Positions 8,372-18,002 of a DNA stretch of 64,000 nt are shown here, one piece after another (the first letter of the stretch is position 1; each line of letters starts with the position of its first letter). The translations under genes were made by a program, and so were the position numbers. Under the pieces are notes generated by a model. It was not told the DNA's origin, ran no database searches, and saw only the letters and a program-made list of their open reading frames with translations. This stretch comes from Moraxella lacunata (GTDB lineage: Bacteria > Pseudomonadota > Gammaproteobacteria > Pseudomonadales > Moraxellaceae), in the NCBI RefSeq assembly GCF_900453205.1, contig NZ_UGQU01000001.1, forward strand, positions 744,001 through 808,000, given 5' to 3'.

Positions 8372-9718
8372 TCATAAAACAAGCGAAGCCACCCAGCCAA
8401 ACACAATAAGCGGAATATTATAATGGATAAAGGTCGGTATCACGCTGTCCTTGATGTGGTCGTGTTGTCCGTCCACATTTAGCCCCATGGTTGGGCCAAG
8501 CGTTGAGTCAGAAGCAGGCGAACCTGCGTCCCCAAGCACGCCTGCGGTTGCCACGAGTGCCAAAGTCGCCATCGGACTAAACCCCATCGCCATACAAAGC
8601 GGGACATAAATGGTCGCAATAATCGGCACGGTAGAAAATGACGAACCAATCCCCATGGTAACGACAAGTCCCACAATGAGCATGGCAAGACTTGCCAGAG
8701 CCTTATTCGCCCCAAACACGTCCACCGCCGATTGCACGAGTGGCTGGATATGCCCTGTGGCGGTCATCACCTCAGCAAAGCCTTGGGCGGTAATCATGAT
8801 AAACCCAATCATCGCCATCATCTTAATGCCGTCATTAAAGACATCGTCCGCCTTGTTCCAGCCGACCACGCCTGTCGCCATAAAAATGGCAAAACCTGAC
8901 AACGAGCCAAGCACAAGCGAATCGGTTTTTAGCTGAATGACAAACGCCACAATGATAGCGATGAGCGTTACGATGATTTTAAAGCCCATTTTGGTATCAT
9001 TGACCACAGGCACATCATCGCCTTTTACCGCTAGGGTTTTGGCATTGTCATATACTCTGTGTTTACGATAACTTACAAAAATCGCCACAAGCAAGCCCGT
9101 CAGCATACCGAGTGCAGGAATTGCCATCGCTTTCATGACCGAAATGCCAGACGTATCAAGCCCTGATTTGGCAAGGTTTGCCATGATAATTTCATTTAAA
9201 AATATATCGCCAAAACCATATGGGATAAACATATAAGTATTGACAAGCCCAAAAGTAATCAAGCAAGTAATGAGTCGTCTGTCTAATTTTAATTCATTAA
9301 ACACCGTCAAAAGTGGCGGAATGAGTAGCAAAATAAAGGCAATATGAATGGGGATAAGGTTTTGGCTTAGGCAGGCAAACAGCACAATCACGCCAAACAC
9401 CGCCCATTTGATACCGCCATTTTTGGCATTTTTGACCGCCAAGATGACCTTATCAGACAGAGCCTTTGGCACACCCGAATGAGCAATCGCCATGGCAAAC
9501 GCCCCAAGCATGGCATAGGATAAGGCAATGCCCGCCCCGCCTTTAATGCCGTTTTGAAAATGCGTCAGTACGCCTGTCGCCCCATTTTCTACGTCCGTCA
9601 AGGGCAGTCCTGCAAGCAAACCGCCCACGACCGCCCCCACAATCAAACTTAACACCACATGGACACGAGCGAGCGACAGCCCTACCATCATAATGACTGC
9701 CAATAGTACAGCGTTCAT
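8372..9718 (-). CDS. Na+/H+ antiporter-family or amino-acid permease membrane protein
   Basis: A 448-aa polytopic membrane protein with about 11-12 hydrophobic segments. It belongs by appearance to the Na+/H+ antiporter (NhaC/YuiF-like) part of the ion transporter superfamily. Recognisable stretches are SQNLIPIHIAFILLLIPPLL and the C-terminal GVLGDAGSPASDSTLGPTMG, a conserved re-entrant-like loop in this family. Some relatives transport amino acids rather than Na+, so the substrate is uncertain. The ATG at 9718 is preferred over one at 9742 because AAGGTGG sits 5 bases before it. It appears monocistronic. Confidence 0.75.
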   Translation of the reverse strand: MNAVLLAVIMMVGLSLARVHVVLSLIVGAVVGGLLAGLPLTDVENGATGVLTHFQNGIKGGAGIALSYAMLGAFAMAIAHSGVPKALSDKVILAVKNAKNGGIKWAVFGVIVLFACLSQNLIPIHIAFILLLIPPLLTVFNELKLDRRLITCLITFGLVNTYMFIPYGFGDIFLNEIIMANLAKSGLDTSGISVMKAMAIPALGMLTGLLVAIFVSYRKHRVYDNAKTLAVKGDDVPVVNDTKMGFKIIVTLIAIIVAFVIQLKTDSLVLGSLSGFAIFMATGVVGWNKADDVFNDGIKMMAMIGFIMITAQGFAEVMTATGHIQPLVQSAVDVFGANKALASLAMLIVGLVVTMGIGSSFSTVPIIATIYVPLCMAMGFSPMATLALVATAGVLGDAGSPASDSTLGPTMGLNVDGQHDHIKDSVIPTFIHYNIPLIVFGWVASLVL

Positions 9719-9952
9719 TTGCCACCTTCTATCGTTAATCAAAAATCTGATTATACCCCATTTTTACAAAAATACACAAGATAAAAACGTTTTGGTATGA
9801 TTTAAAAGGCGTTGTAGACCAATCGTACGACAGCCATCGACAAATCTACAACAAACCATTAAATGCAATTAATCAGGACAACCGTTATGCTCACAAACCC
9901 ATCAATCAGCCATCTTAGTGCATGAACTTAATCATAGACCCAAAAAGTGTTT

Positions 9953-9968
9953 AAACCTCATGAGGTTT
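9953..9968 (-). terminator. thiI terminator overlapping its stop codon
   Basis: A perfect palindrome, AAACCTCATGAGGTTT, overlaps the thiI stop. On the minus strand it is followed by AAACACTTTTTGG, giving a T run after the hairpin. Confidence 0.5.
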
Positions 9969-11430
9969 ATTTTGATAAAGTATTGAGGTTGGTTTGACAA
10001 TTTAACACCTTAACATTTTGATGTCCCTTATCCTTTAAATACACCGCTTGCAAACCGCTCATTACGCCTTTTTTGCAGTACAAAAGATAAGTTTTGGTTT
10101 TATCCAATTTATCAAATTCTGTGGCAAGTTTATAAAACGGAATGCAAATATGCGGTATGCCAAGTGGGTCATCGTCCGTCTCGTCTGTCGCCCGAATGTC
10201 AATCACTATATCATTTTTGCCAATGGCGTGTGCCGTATCAATGGCATGGATATCGCTTACTTGGTCTTTTATCGTGCGAATGTCAATGGTCATGGCGGTG
10301 TCAATGGCATTTTGCAATACGCCAAAATCAAACTCACTCTCGGTAGCGATAAGTTTATGCTCCACTGCTTTGACCGTGGGGCTTTTTGAGATAACTCCAC
10401 AAAACTCAGGCATGGATTTGGCGATGTCTGCCGTGCCGATTTTTTCAGCCGTGGCGATGATGTCGGCTTTGTCTTTGGTGATGAGCGGGCGTAACACCAG
10501 CACGTCGCTTGCCTTGTCTATCATGGCAAGGTTCGTGAGCGTTTGGCTTGCCACTTGCCCCAAGGCTTCGCCCGTTACCACCGCTTCAATGCGGTTTTTT
10601 TGGGCAATCACGCTTGCCACACGCATCATCATTCGCTTTAAGACCACGCCCATTTGACCGTCATCAATCTTAGTCAAAATCTCGCCCACCACAGGCTCAA
10701 AATCCACCGTAGTAAAGCGTACCTTATGCGATGAGCTGTACCGCTCCCACAGCTCGTACGCCATTTGTTTGGTGCCAATCTCATGCGTGCGACCGCCCAT
10801 ATTAAAAAACAAATAATGCACCCGACTGCCACGTCTGATAAACTCATAGCTTGCCACGCCCGAATCAAACCCACCCGAGATAAGCGACAACACGTCTTCT
10901 TGGGTACTCATGGGAAATCCGCCCATGCCGTCATGGCGTGCCTTAATAAAGAGCATTTTGTCGTGTTCAATCTCAATTTTGACGGTAATATCAGGGTTTT
11001 TAAGTTGCACCTTAGCACTGGCTATCGCCTGATTTAGCCCACCGCCCACATATTTGGCGATGTCCATGGACGTAAATGGGTGCGTGCCACGTCTTTTGAC
11101 TCGCACGCAAAAGCTCTTGTTTTCAAGGCTTTCTCTCACTTTGGGCAAGGTCTGCTCAAAAATGTCATGCAAATCGGCAAAAGGCGACTCTTCGACTTCT
11201 AGGATATGATGAATGCCTGAGGTGCATTGCAATTTGTCAAGCAATATGGGACGTGCCGACTCATTGCGATGACGCACTTCAATATAGTCCCAATGCTGAA
11301 CCACAACCGCTGTCTCATCAAGGGGTTTTAGGACATTACGCAAATTTCCTGCCAAAATCTTAACAAAGCGTTTACGTACGGTGTCGCTTTTCATCATGAT
11401 TTCAGGGTGGAGTTTAACAATATATTTCAT
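9967..11430 (-). CDS. thiI: tRNA 4-thiouridine synthase with rhodanese domain
   Basis: A 487-aa ThiI. The order is N-terminal ferredoxin-like and THUMP region, then the PP-loop [10 protein letters not shown] near residues 184-193 that adenylates U8 of tRNA. A conserved Cys follows in PEFCGV, and the C-terminal rhodanese domain has its active-site Cys in YCKKGVMSG (about residue 452). The enzyme makes 4-thiouridine at tRNA position 8, and the rhodanese type can also supply sulfur for the thiazole of thiamine. This long form matches enterobacterial ThiI. It is monocistronic and ends in a hairpin overlapping the stop. Confidence 0.93.
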   Translation of the reverse strand: MKYIVKLHPEIMMKSDTVRKRFVKILAGNLRNVLKPLDETAVVVQHWDYIEVRHRNESARPILLDKLQCTSGIHHILEVEESPFADLHDIFEQTLPKVRESLENKSFCVRVKRRGTHPFTSMDIAKYVGGGLNQAIASAKVQLKNPDITVKIEIEHDKMLFIKARHDGMGGFPMSTQEDVLSLISGGFDSGVASYEFIRRGSRVHYLFFNMGGRTHEIGTKQMAYELWERYSSSHKVRFTTVDFEPVVGEILTKIDDGQMGVVLKRMMMRVASVIAQKNRIEAVVTGEALGQVASQTLTNLAMIDKASDVLVLRPLITKDKADIIATAEKIGTADIAKSMPEFCGVISKSPTVKAVEHKLIATESEFDFGVLQNAIDTAMTIDIRTIKDQVSDIHAIDTAHAIGKNDIVIDIRATDETDDDPLGIPHICIPFYKLATEFDKLDKTKTYLLYCKKGVMSGLQAVYLKDKGHQNVKVLNCQTNLNTLSK

Positions 11431-11506
11431 AAAAATTAGGCAAAAGAAAAAGGCGTATTATACACCTTTTTGTTGGTTTAAAAAACTTTCCATAACGCAC
11501 CAAAAA

Positions 11507-11729
11507 TCATGCAAACAATAAACGTATTACGGCATTTAGACGTTCTCGGTCTTTTTGATTGTGGGCGTGCTGTTTGATAAGCTCCAACACATCATTATCA
11601 AGTAAAGCGGTAATGTCGCTGTCATAATCCTGTTTTGCCTGTAAAAATGGCTCATTTTGGGATTGGCGTGATTGCGTTTTGGTGGCTTATGTCCCAATCT
11701 TTATGGGTTTCATAAATTTCATCTTTCAT
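11507..11729 (-). pseudogene. Small frameshifted gene of unknown function
   Basis: The ATG at 11729 opens a frame that stops after 25 codons, just past an AAAA run. Reading on in the neighbouring frame from that run gives 48 more codons (NEPFLQAKQDYDSDIT..., ending RERLNAVIRLLFA) to a TGA at 11507. Removing one A restores a single 73-codon frame. I do not recognise the family; a small antitoxin-like helical protein is a guess. The reading could be coincidental because the second part is short. Confidence 0.4.
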
Positions 11730-11775
11730 AATTTTTGATGCAATGTAATAAGTTCAATACTCTTGGCAAAATTTT

Positions 11776-11840
11776 TAGGGGCAAATGGCAATTTGCCCTA
11801 TGATAAAGCTTTGATTTTTGGGCGAATAAATTGCCCCTAC
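11776..11840. repeat. Copy of the GGGGCAAAT...CGCCCCTAC repeat core
   Basis: This stretch matches the core of the miniature element at 29399-29538. Shared parts are TAGGGGCAAAT, TTTGCCCT, TGATAA, TTGATTTTTGGGCGAAT and GCCCCTACAC, with small differences. Intact element ends are not visible. It lies between the ychJ stop and the small pseudogene, and the rest of 11431-11857 has no supported gene. Confidence 0.6.
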
Positions 11841-11857
11841 ACACTCCATTTTGGTAG

Positions 11858-12316
11858 TTAAAGCAAAAACTTCCCACAACACGCCTTAAACTTCTCGCCA
11901 CTCCCACACAGGCACGGCTGTTTGTTGGTCAGCATAACAGGCACGGTTGGGTCAAGAAAATACCACCGCTCGCCTATCTTGACAAAAGCGGACAATTCAT
12001 CATGCACCTGCTCGCCATCGCCGTTGTCAAAATAGGCTTTAAAATGCACTTGGGCGTGGCGTTTGCCAACTTTGTTATGGCTTATCACGTCAAGGCGTGT
12101 CCAGTTCATGCCGTCCGCCCATGCTTGTAAGGCGGATTTGTCAAGCCCATCTTGCTGGCTTGGGGCGGTGGTGGCGATGATATAGTCCACGTTTTTTAGA
12201 TAAAAAGAGCCAAACCTTGACCGCATAAGACATTCTGCGGTGGGGGCGGGTGTGCCGTCATGATAAGGCTGACAGCACACTGCATAAGGGTTGCCCGAGC
12301 CACAATAACAACCCAT
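11858..12316 (-). CDS. ychJ: YchJ-family SEC-C motif protein
   Basis: A 152-aa protein of the UPF0225/YchJ family. It has a Cys-rich N-terminus (CYCGSGNPYAVCC) and a second SEC-C-like zinc-binding cluster at the C-terminus (PCLCGSGEKFKACC). Between them lies an NTF2-like fold domain, with the AYFDNGDGEQVHDELSAFVKIGERWYFLDP segment. Biochemical role is unknown. The ATG at 12316 overlaps the ppk1 stop (TGATG), so it is translationally coupled to ppk1. An upstream in-frame start inside ppk1 is possible but less likely because the family begins at MGCYCGSG. Confidence 0.85.
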   Translation of the reverse strand: MGCYCGSGNPYAVCCQPYHDGTPAPTAECLMRSRFGSFYLKNVDYIIATTAPSQQDGLDKSALQAWADGMNWTRLDVISHNKVGKRHAQVHFKAYFDNGDGEQVHDELSAFVKIGERWYFLDPTVPVMLTNKQPCLCGSGEKFKACCGKFLL

Positions 12317-14574
12317 CAGGCACGCTCGCAGATTTTTTCTAATAGGCACTGCTGAGCGTCGTGAATGTCCGTGCCGTCTTTATCATGATGGACTTGGTTC
12401 CACTCGCCACGCCCATCAAGCTCCCACGCCTGCACGTTATCGCCAAGGTAGTTTATCAGTCCATCTTCATAAATACGTTTAAAGAGCCTCTCATCCAAAA
12501 TCGGAAACGCCACTTCCACACGGTGTAGCAGGTTTCTGTCCATCAAGTCAGCACTCGAACAGTAGAGCTTTTCATCGCCATCATTATGAAAATAATAGAC
12601 ACGAGTATGCTCCAAGAACCGCCCCACGATAGAGCGTACACGGATATGCTCGGACAAGTCCTTGACCTGTGGACGCAGACAGCAGATGGAACGAATAATC
12701 AGGTCAATCTCTACCCCTGCACGACTTGCTTCATAGAGCTTGTTGATGATACCACGCTCGGTGATGGCGTTACATTTTAGGATGATACGCCCTTTTTTGC
12801 CGTTTTTGACGTGATTAATCTCATCATCGATGAGGCGTATTAGCCCATCATGCAGGGTAAAAGGTGCGTGCATGATGTGATGGGACGGCAATGGTCTGCC
12901 CATGCCTGTCAGCTGTCCGAACACGCCTGCCACATCGGCACAAATCTCTTCATGAGCGGTAAACAGCCCATAATCGGTATAGGCTTTGGCGTTGCCAGCG
13001 TGATAGTTGCCCGTGCCTAGATGAGCATAACGGCGGATTTTGCCGTCTTCTCGACGCACGATGAGCATGAGCTTGGCGTGTGTCTTGTAACCAACCACGC
13101 CATACACCACAATGGCTCCGGCATCGGTGAGCATATTGGCGACAGCGATGTTACTGGCTTCATCAAATCTGGCACGCAGCTCAATGACGGCGGTCACTTC
13201 TTTGCCGTTACGAGCAGCGACAGCTAGGGCTTGGACAATCTCTGAGTTGGTGCCAGAACGATAAATGGTCTGTTTGATGGCAAGTACATCAGGGTCGTTC
13301 GCCGCCTGCCACAAGAGATTGACCACAGGTGTGAACGCATCAAAGGGATGGTGTACCAACACGTCTTTGTTTTTCATAACATTAAACATAGACGTGTTGT
13401 CTTTGGCGACCTTGACCGTCTCCATGCCCTTAAATGGCTTGGGGATAGCGTGCGTAAACGGGGTAAATTTTAACTCAGGCTTATCAAAACTTGTCAGCAT
13501 GCGAGTCAGGTTCACAGGACCATTAACCCGATAAAGCTGGCTTTCATCAAGCTCAAATTCTTTTAATAGTAACTCATACAGCTCTTTGGGACAGTTAGTA
13601 CTTACTTCTAGACGCACCTTATGCCCAAAACGGCGGTTATCCAGCTCACCTTCTAACGCCTTGGCTAGGTCTTCGACATCATCGGACACATCAAGGTCGG
13701 CATTACGAGTCAGTCTAAATTGATGACAACCCGTGACTTTCATGCCCAAAAACAGCTCACCCACATGCTCATGAATCACCGCTGAGAGCATGATATGGTG
13801 GTCTTTGCCCCCTGTCAGCTCATCGGGCAGACGTATCACACGAGGCAGTGAACGTGGGGCAGGCACGATGGCAAGCGACAAATCCCGCCCAAAGGCATCT
13901 TTACCTTCTAGACTGACGATAAAATTCAAGGACTTATTGACCACTCGGGGAAATGGATGAGCAGGGTCAATGCTAATAGGGGTCAAGACAGGCAACACTT
14001 GATTAAAAAAGTACTCCCGCATCCACGCCTTTTGGGCATCGGTCAGCTCATGACGTTTAAGATAGCGGATGTCCGATTTGGCAAGCTCAGGCAAGATGTC
14101 TTCATTTAAGATGCGGTACTGCTCTTCGACCGCACGGTGTGCCACTTGACTAATCTCCGCCAGTAGCTCGGATGGTTTTCGCCCGTCCAGACTGCTTGAC
14201 TTATCGCCATTTTTCATTTTTTGGATAAGCCCTGCCACCCGAATTTCAAAAAACTCATCCATATTTGATGAAAAAATAGTCAAAAAGAACATACGCTCCA
14301 ACAGCGGATGGCGTGGATTGGTCGCCTGAGCCAGCACTCGAAGCTGAAAACGTAGCGTGGACAAATCACGATTGATAAAGCAGTCAGGGGTAAAATTGCC
14401 TGATTCATCGATAATTTGTTCAATATAGTGCAAATCGGTCGGTGCAGGGGTCTGCCCGAGTACACTTTGCATGGCTTGGTTTTCAATACTAGGAGCGGTG
14501 TCGGCATTTTGGTGCGTGATGGCGTTGGGCTTGCTGATTTGCTTGGCGGTCTTTGGGGCGTGTGGTGCGGTCAT
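12316..14574 (-). CDS. ppk1: Polyphosphate kinase 1
   Basis: A 752-aa PPK1, which reversibly polymerises the gamma phosphate of ATP into inorganic polyphosphate. The four-domain order is visible: an N domain with [19 protein letters not shown], then a head domain, then C1/C2 domains. The catalytic His motifs are [15 protein letters not shown] and [20 protein letters not shown] roughly 50-residue Ala/Pro/Gln-rich N-terminal leader precedes the conserved start and is longer than in E. coli. I chose the ATG at 14574 because AAGGAG lies 6 bases upstream. ychJ follows in the same operon with a 1-base overlap. Confidence 0.95.
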   Translation of the reverse strand: MTAPHAPKTAKQISKPNAITHQNADTAPSIENQAMQSVLGQTPAPTDLHYIEQIIDESGNFTPDCFINRDLSTLRFQLRVLAQATNPRHPLLERMFFLTIFSSNMDEFFEIRVAGLIQKMKNGDKSSSLDGRKPSELLAEISQVAHRAVEEQYRILNEDILPELAKSDIRYLKRHELTDAQKAWMREYFFNQVLPVLTPISIDPAHPFPRVVNKSLNFIVSLEGKDAFGRDLSLAIVPAPRSLPRVIRLPDELTGGKDHHIMLSAVIHEHVGELFLGMKVTGCHQFRLTRNADLDVSDDVEDLAKALEGELDNRRFGHKVRLEVSTNCPKELYELLLKEFELDESQLYRVNGPVNLTRMLTSFDKPELKFTPFTHAIPKPFKGMETVKVAKDNTSMFNVMKNKDVLVHHPFDAFTPVVNLLWQAANDPDVLAIKQTIYRSGTNSEIVQALAVAARNGKEVTAVIELRARFDEASNIAVANMLTDAGAIVVYGVVGYKTHAKLMLIVRREDGKIRRYAHLGTGNYHAGNAKAYTDYGLFTAHEEICADVAGVFGQLTGMGRPLPSHHIMHAPFTLHDGLIRLIDDEINHVKNGKKGRIILKCNAITERGIINKLYEASRAGVEIDLIIRSICCLRPQVKDLSEHIRVRSIVGRFLEHTRVYYFHNDGDEKLYCSSADLMDRNLLHRVEVAFPILDERLFKRIYEDGLINYLGDNVQAWELDGRGEWNQVHHDKDGTDIHDAQQCLLEKICERA

Positions 14575-14758
14575 GGCATCTCCTTTTAACTTTTTAAAAT
14601 AATAAAACAACATCATCTATCTTATCATCATTTTATGAAAATTTGATAAAATTTTAAAGTCCCATTCTGCCATTTTTCCCCAATTTAAATGGCTTTTATC
14701 GTGGCGTATTTATCATTGTTTATTTTGGTTTATTTTGTAAATTCATCTCAAATTTTCA

Positions 14759-14787
14759 TTGCTTTTTTGTGTTTGATTGGTTATAAT
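14759..14787 (+). promoter_or_regulatory. rplM-rpsI promoter
   Basis: TTGCTT (14759-14764) and TATAAT (14782-14787) are separated by 17 bp. Transcription would start near 14794 and give a leader of about 104 nt before rplM. The rest of 14575-14897 shows no supported gene. Confidence 0.6.
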
Positions 14788-14841
14788 GACCGCTGTTTTT
14801 TGAGAGCCCTTCGTTTCCCAACTCACAAAGCAAGTAAAATC

Positions 14842-14861
14842 AAGCCTTTGGGCTTTTTTAT
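14842..14861 (+). promoter_or_regulatory. Attenuator-like hairpin in the rplM leader
   Basis: AAGCC/GGCTT forms a short stem with a 4-base loop followed directly by TTTTTTA. It lies inside the predicted rplM leader, downstream of the promoter and 37 bp before the ATG. It may be a conditional terminator. Confidence 0.4.
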
Positions 14862-14897
14862 TTGTTCAACTCTCAAACGTAACTAAATAGGTTTTAT

Positions 14898-15329
14898 ATG
14901 ACTACTACTATTAGCGCCAAACCCGCTGAGGTTGTACATGACTGGTATGTCGTGGACGCAGAAGGCAAAACACTAGGTCGCCTAGCCTCTGAGATTGCTT
15001 CTCGTCTACGTGGCAAACATAAGCCATCGTACACCCCCCATGTTGATACTGGTGATTACATCATCGTCATCAATGCTGACAAAATCGCTGTTACTGGCAA
15101 AAAAGCTCAGGACAAAAAATACTATCGCCACACAGGCTATCCTGGCGGTATCAAAGAGACCAACTTTACCAAACTTCTTGCTCACAAGCCAGAAGACGTG
15201 CTACACAAAGCCGTTAAAGGCATGCTACCAAAAGGTCCTTTGGGCTATGCGATGATTAAAAAGCTAAAACTGTATGCAGGGAGTGAACACCCACATACCG
15301 CCCAAGCCCCAAAAGTACTAGACATCTAA
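14898..15329 (+). CDS. rplM: 50S ribosomal protein L13 (uL13)
   Basis: A 143-aa uL13, an early assembly protein of the large ribosomal subunit. It shows the characteristic [19 protein letters not shown] start, the [11 protein letters not shown] motif in the middle and [17 protein letters not shown] near the C-terminus. It is followed 10 bp later by rpsI, the conserved pairing in bacteria. In E. coli L13 represses its own operon post-transcriptionally; here the leader carries a terminator-like hairpin that could take part in control. Confidence 0.97.
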   Translation: MTTTISAKPAEVVHDWYVVDAEGKTLGRLASEIASRLRGKHKPSYTPHVDTGDYIIVINADKIAVTGKKAQDKKYYRHTGYPGGIKETNFTKLLAHKPEDVLHKAVKGMLPKGPLGYAMIKKLKLYAGSEHPHTAQAPKVLDI

Positions 15330-15339
15330 GGAGATACAC

Positions 15340-15726
15340 ATGGAAAAGAATTACGGAACAGGTCGTCGTAAGACTTCTACCGCTCGTGTCTTCTTATCAA
15401 AAGGCACTGGTAACATCGTCATCAATGGCAAGAGCCTAGACGAATACTTTGGTCGTGAGACTTCTCGCATGGTCGTACGTCAGCCCCTAGAACTTCTAGA
15501 ATCTGCTGACAAATATGACCTATACATCACCGTTACTGGTGGTGGTGCAAGCGGTCAAGCAGGTGCTATCCGTCACGGCATTACTCGTGCTTTGATTGAG
15601 TCAGACGAAACGCTAAAACCTGCCCTAAAAGCAGCTGGCTTTGTAACTCGTGACGCTCGTGAAGTTGAACGTAAGAAATTGGGTCTACGCAAAGCTCGTA
15701 AACGCCCACAATTCTCAAAACGTTAA
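15340..15726 (+). CDS. rpsI: 30S ribosomal protein S9 (uS9)
   Basis: A 128-aa uS9. It has the N-terminal [15 protein letters not shown] motif, the central [19 protein letters not shown] signature and the basic C-terminal tail ending [12 protein letters not shown], whose last residues reach the P-site tRNA anticodon loop. GGAGAT precedes the ATG. It is cotranscribed with rplM and ends at a strong terminator. Confidence 0.97.
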   Translation: MEKNYGTGRRKTSTARVFLSKGTGNIVINGKSLDEYFGRETSRMVVRQPLELLESADKYDLYITVTGGGASGQAGAIRHGITRALIESDETLKPALKAAGFVTRDAREVERKKLGLRKARKRPQFSKR

Positions 15727-15737
15727 TTTTTGCGTTT

Positions 15738-15772
15738 TCAAAAAAACTCTCGAACTTCGAGAGTTTTTTTAT
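15738..15772 (+). terminator. rplM-rpsI operon terminator
   Basis: AAACTCTCGAA/TTCGAGAGTTT forms a stem with a tight loop and a run of seven T. It lies 15 bp past the rpsI stop. Confidence 0.85.
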
Positions 15773-16173
15773 ATGCGTTATTCTTGATTAAAATAACTTA
15801 ACTTGACATAGATTTTTCATTGTTAGATAAATTCACAGTTGATAAAAAATCTTGTTATTAATGTATGATAGAGATTCTTTATTTTAATCAATAGTAACAA
15901 AAATTTACATAAAGTTGCAAATAAAGCTGAGTATTTTAGTGGGTCTTGTCTAATTTTTATACAATTTTAAACTTTTTTGTAAATTCATGACAATTTTTAT
16001 GGATTTTTTTCACAACTTTGTAAAAGAACGATTTATTTTATTACAAAAATAGCTTAAAATAGTCATGTTTAGAAAAATAGGCACAGCAAATGTGGTTTTT
16101 TGATAAAACTGTTTTATCATAACCACACACCCAGTATGGGATAACCCCCATTCATTTTCTGGAGGAAGTTTTA
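15773..16173 (+). other. AT-rich gap before petA
   Basis: About 400 bp very rich in A and T with no supportable gene. It should contain the petABC promoter: TTACAAAAATAGCTTAAAATAG around 16040-16060 is a candidate. It ends with the large dyad at 16091-16127. Confidence 0.5.
16091..16127. promoter_or_regulatory. Long two-part inverted repeat upstream of petA
   Basis: The inner arms TGATAAAAC/GTTTTATCA flank a single T. The outer arms TGTGGTT/AACCACA are separated from them by a few bases. This gives a 16-bp-per-side dyad ending 46 bp before the petA ATG. It could be a regulator site or a leader hairpin, but it lacks a T run, so it is not a simple terminator. Confidence 0.55.
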
Positions 16174-16758
16174 ATGAGCCATGCCGAAGGCGTGAATGTT
16201 AAACGCCGTAGAGTCCTGATTGCGTCCACTGCCGCCGTTGGTGCGGTTGGTGTCGGTGCAATAGCCACCCCATTTGTGCGTTCTTGGTACCCAAGTGCCA
16301 AAGCGGAAGCTGCTGGTGCTGCCGTTGTCACTGACATCGCCAGCATCGAAAATGGGCAGATGATTACGTTAAAATACCGTGGCAAACCTATCTTTGTCGT
16401 CAAACGTACCGAAGACATGCTTGCCAACCTAAGCAAGGTAGCTCCCAAGCTTGCCGACCCTGAGTCCAACGGGTCTGTACAACCTGACAACTGCAAAAAC
16501 GAAACACGCTCCATTCAGCCTGAGATATTGGTTGTTGAGGGCGTGTGTACACATTTAGGTTGTGCTCCCATGTTCCGACCCGAAGTTGGTGCGGCGGACT
16601 TAGGTGGTGCTGACTGGATGGGTGGTTTCTTCTGCCCCTGTCATGGTTCTATGTACGACTTAGCCGGTCGTGTTTATAGTAGCATGCCTGCACCTTTGAA
16701 CCTACCTGTACCTATCTACAAGATTGAAGACACCATCTTGACCGTTGGGGAGGCATAA
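16174..16758 (+). CDS. petA: Ubiquinol-cytochrome c reductase Rieske iron-sulfur subunit
   Basis: A 194-aa Rieske subunit of cytochrome bc1. The N-terminus (VKRRRVLIASTAAVGAVG) is a Tat-type signal anchor that holds the protein to the membrane. The 2Fe-2S cluster ligands are in CTHLGC (125-130) and CPCHGS (154-159). The protein carries electrons from ubiquinol to cytochrome c1 on the periplasmic side. GGAGG lies before the ATG, and petB starts 2 bases after the stop. An insertion between residues 90 and 120 (PKLADPESNGSVQPDNCKNE) is typical of proteobacterial forms. Confidence 0.96.
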   Translation: MSHAEGVNVKRRRVLIASTAAVGAVGVGAIATPFVRSWYPSAKAEAAGAAVVTDIASIENGQMITLKYRGKPIFVVKRTEDMLANLSKVAPKLADPESNGSVQPDNCKNETRSIQPEILVVEGVCTHLGCAPMFRPEVGAADLGGADWMGGFFCPCHGSMYDLAGRVYSSMPAPLNLPVPIYKIEDTILTVGEA

Positions 16759-16760
16759 TC

Positions 16761-18002
16761 ATGAGTATTGCTAAGAAATTTATGGGTTGGGTCGATGCTC
16801 GCTTTCCTGCGACAGAGACTTATGAATACCATATGTCCAAATACTACGCACCAAAGAACTTTAACTTTTGGTATTTCTTTGGCGTGTTGTCCATGGTCGT
16901 ACTTGTTAACCAATTGGTGACAGGTATTTGGCTAACCATGATGTTCAACCCCAGTGCCGAAGGAGCATTTGCTTCACTTGAATACATCATGCGTGATGTC
17001 AAAGGCGGTTGGCTCATTCGCTACATGCACTCCACAGGGGCATCCGCTTTCTTCGTGGTTGTCTATCTACACATGTTCCGTGGTCTGATGTATGGTTCAT
17101 ACAAGAAGCCCCGTGAGCTTGTTTGGATTATCGGTATGGCGATTTATCTGTGTCTCATGGCAGAAGGTTTCTTTGGTTATCTACTGCCTTGGGGCAACAT
17201 GTCGTTCTGGGGTGCTCAGGTTATTCTAAACCTACCTGCTGCCATTCCTTTTATCGGTGATGGTCTGGCTGAATGGGTCAAAGGCGACTACATCATCTCA
17301 GGCATTACTCTAAACCGTTTCTTTGCCCTGCATGTTGTGGCAATTCCTTTGGTATTGGTTGGTCTAGTTTTCATGCACTTGGTTGCTCTGCACCATGTCG
17401 GCTCTAATAACCCAGACGGTATCGAAATTAAGAAGCTTAAAGATAAAAATGGCGTACCACTAGATGGCGTACCTTTCCATCCTTACTATACTGTACATGA
17501 CATGGTAGGTATCGTGGTATTCTTCATCTGCTTCTTTGCCGTGGTATTCTTTGCCCCAGAAGGTGGTGGTTATTTCCTAGAAAAACCCAACTTTGAAGTT
17601 GCCAACGCTCTAAAAACACCTGCTCACATCGCTCCTGTTTGGTACTACATGCCATTTTATGCCATGCTTCGTGCCACGCCATCCATGTTCGGCTCTGCTC
17701 TACCAGGTGTAATTGTGATGTTTGGTGCGATTGCCATCTTGTTTGTCATGCCATGGCTTGACAAATCGCCTGTGAAATCTATCCGCTATAAAGGCATTTT
17801 ATCTAAGATTGCCCTAGCTGTCTTTGTGGTTAGCTTCCTAATCTTAGGTTATCTTGGCGGAGTTTCTTCCACACCAACAGGTACGCTAGTTGCTCGTATT
17901 TGTACTATTTTATACTTCTTGTACTTCATTCTTATGCCGTTCTACACGTCCATGGAAACGTGCAAGCAACCACCAGAACGTGTTACAGGAGGAGGTCACT
18001 AA
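16761..18002 (+). CDS. petB: Cytochrome b subunit of the bc1 complex
   Basis: A 413-aa cytochrome b with eight membrane helices. It carries the haem bL and bH His pairs in the second and fourth helices (IRYMHSTGASAFFVVVYLHMFRG and FFALHVVAIPLVLVGLVFMHLVALHH). The Qo-site motif is present in the PEGGGYFLEKPNFEVAN region in modified form; many cytochromes b have PEWY here, while this protein reads APEGGGY. It is the quinol-oxidising core of the complex. The stop codon shares a base with the petC ATG (TAATG), so translation is coupled. Confidence 0.95.
   Translation: MSIAKKFMGWVDARFPATETYEYHMSKYYAPKNFNFWYFFGVLSMVVLVNQLVTGIWLTMMFNPSAEGAFASLEYIMRDVKGGWLIRYMHSTGASAFFVVVYLHMFRGLMYGSYKKPRELVWIIGMAIYLCLMAEGFFGYLLPWGNMSFWGAQVILNLPAAIPFIGDGLAEWVKGDYIISGITLNRFFALHVVAIPLVLVGLVFMHLVALHHVGSNNPDGIEIKKLKDKNGVPLDGVPFHPYYTVHDMVGIVVFFICFFAVVFFAPEGGGYFLEKPNFEVANALKTPAHIAPVWYYMPFYAMLRATPSMFGSALPGVIVMFGAIAILFVMPWLDKSPVKSIRYKGILSKIALAVFVVSFLILGYLGGVSSTPTGTLVARICTILYFLYFILMPFYTSMETCKQPPERVTGGGH

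Noticed and set aside
9813-9856. GTTGTAGA/TCTACAAC inverted repeat in the same gap
   Set aside because: Arms are 8 bp and far apart; no promoter or terminator pair supports a small RNA.
9892-9930. 12-codon frame MLTNPSISHLSA with an AGGA site in the gap between the antiporter gene and thiI
   Set aside because: No plus-strand gene follows, so it is not a leader peptide; too short to support. It may be a gene remnant.
14689-14886. Plus-strand 65-codon frame before rplM
   Set aside because: It spans the rplM promoter and leader hairpin; the hydrophobic look follows from T-rich DNA.
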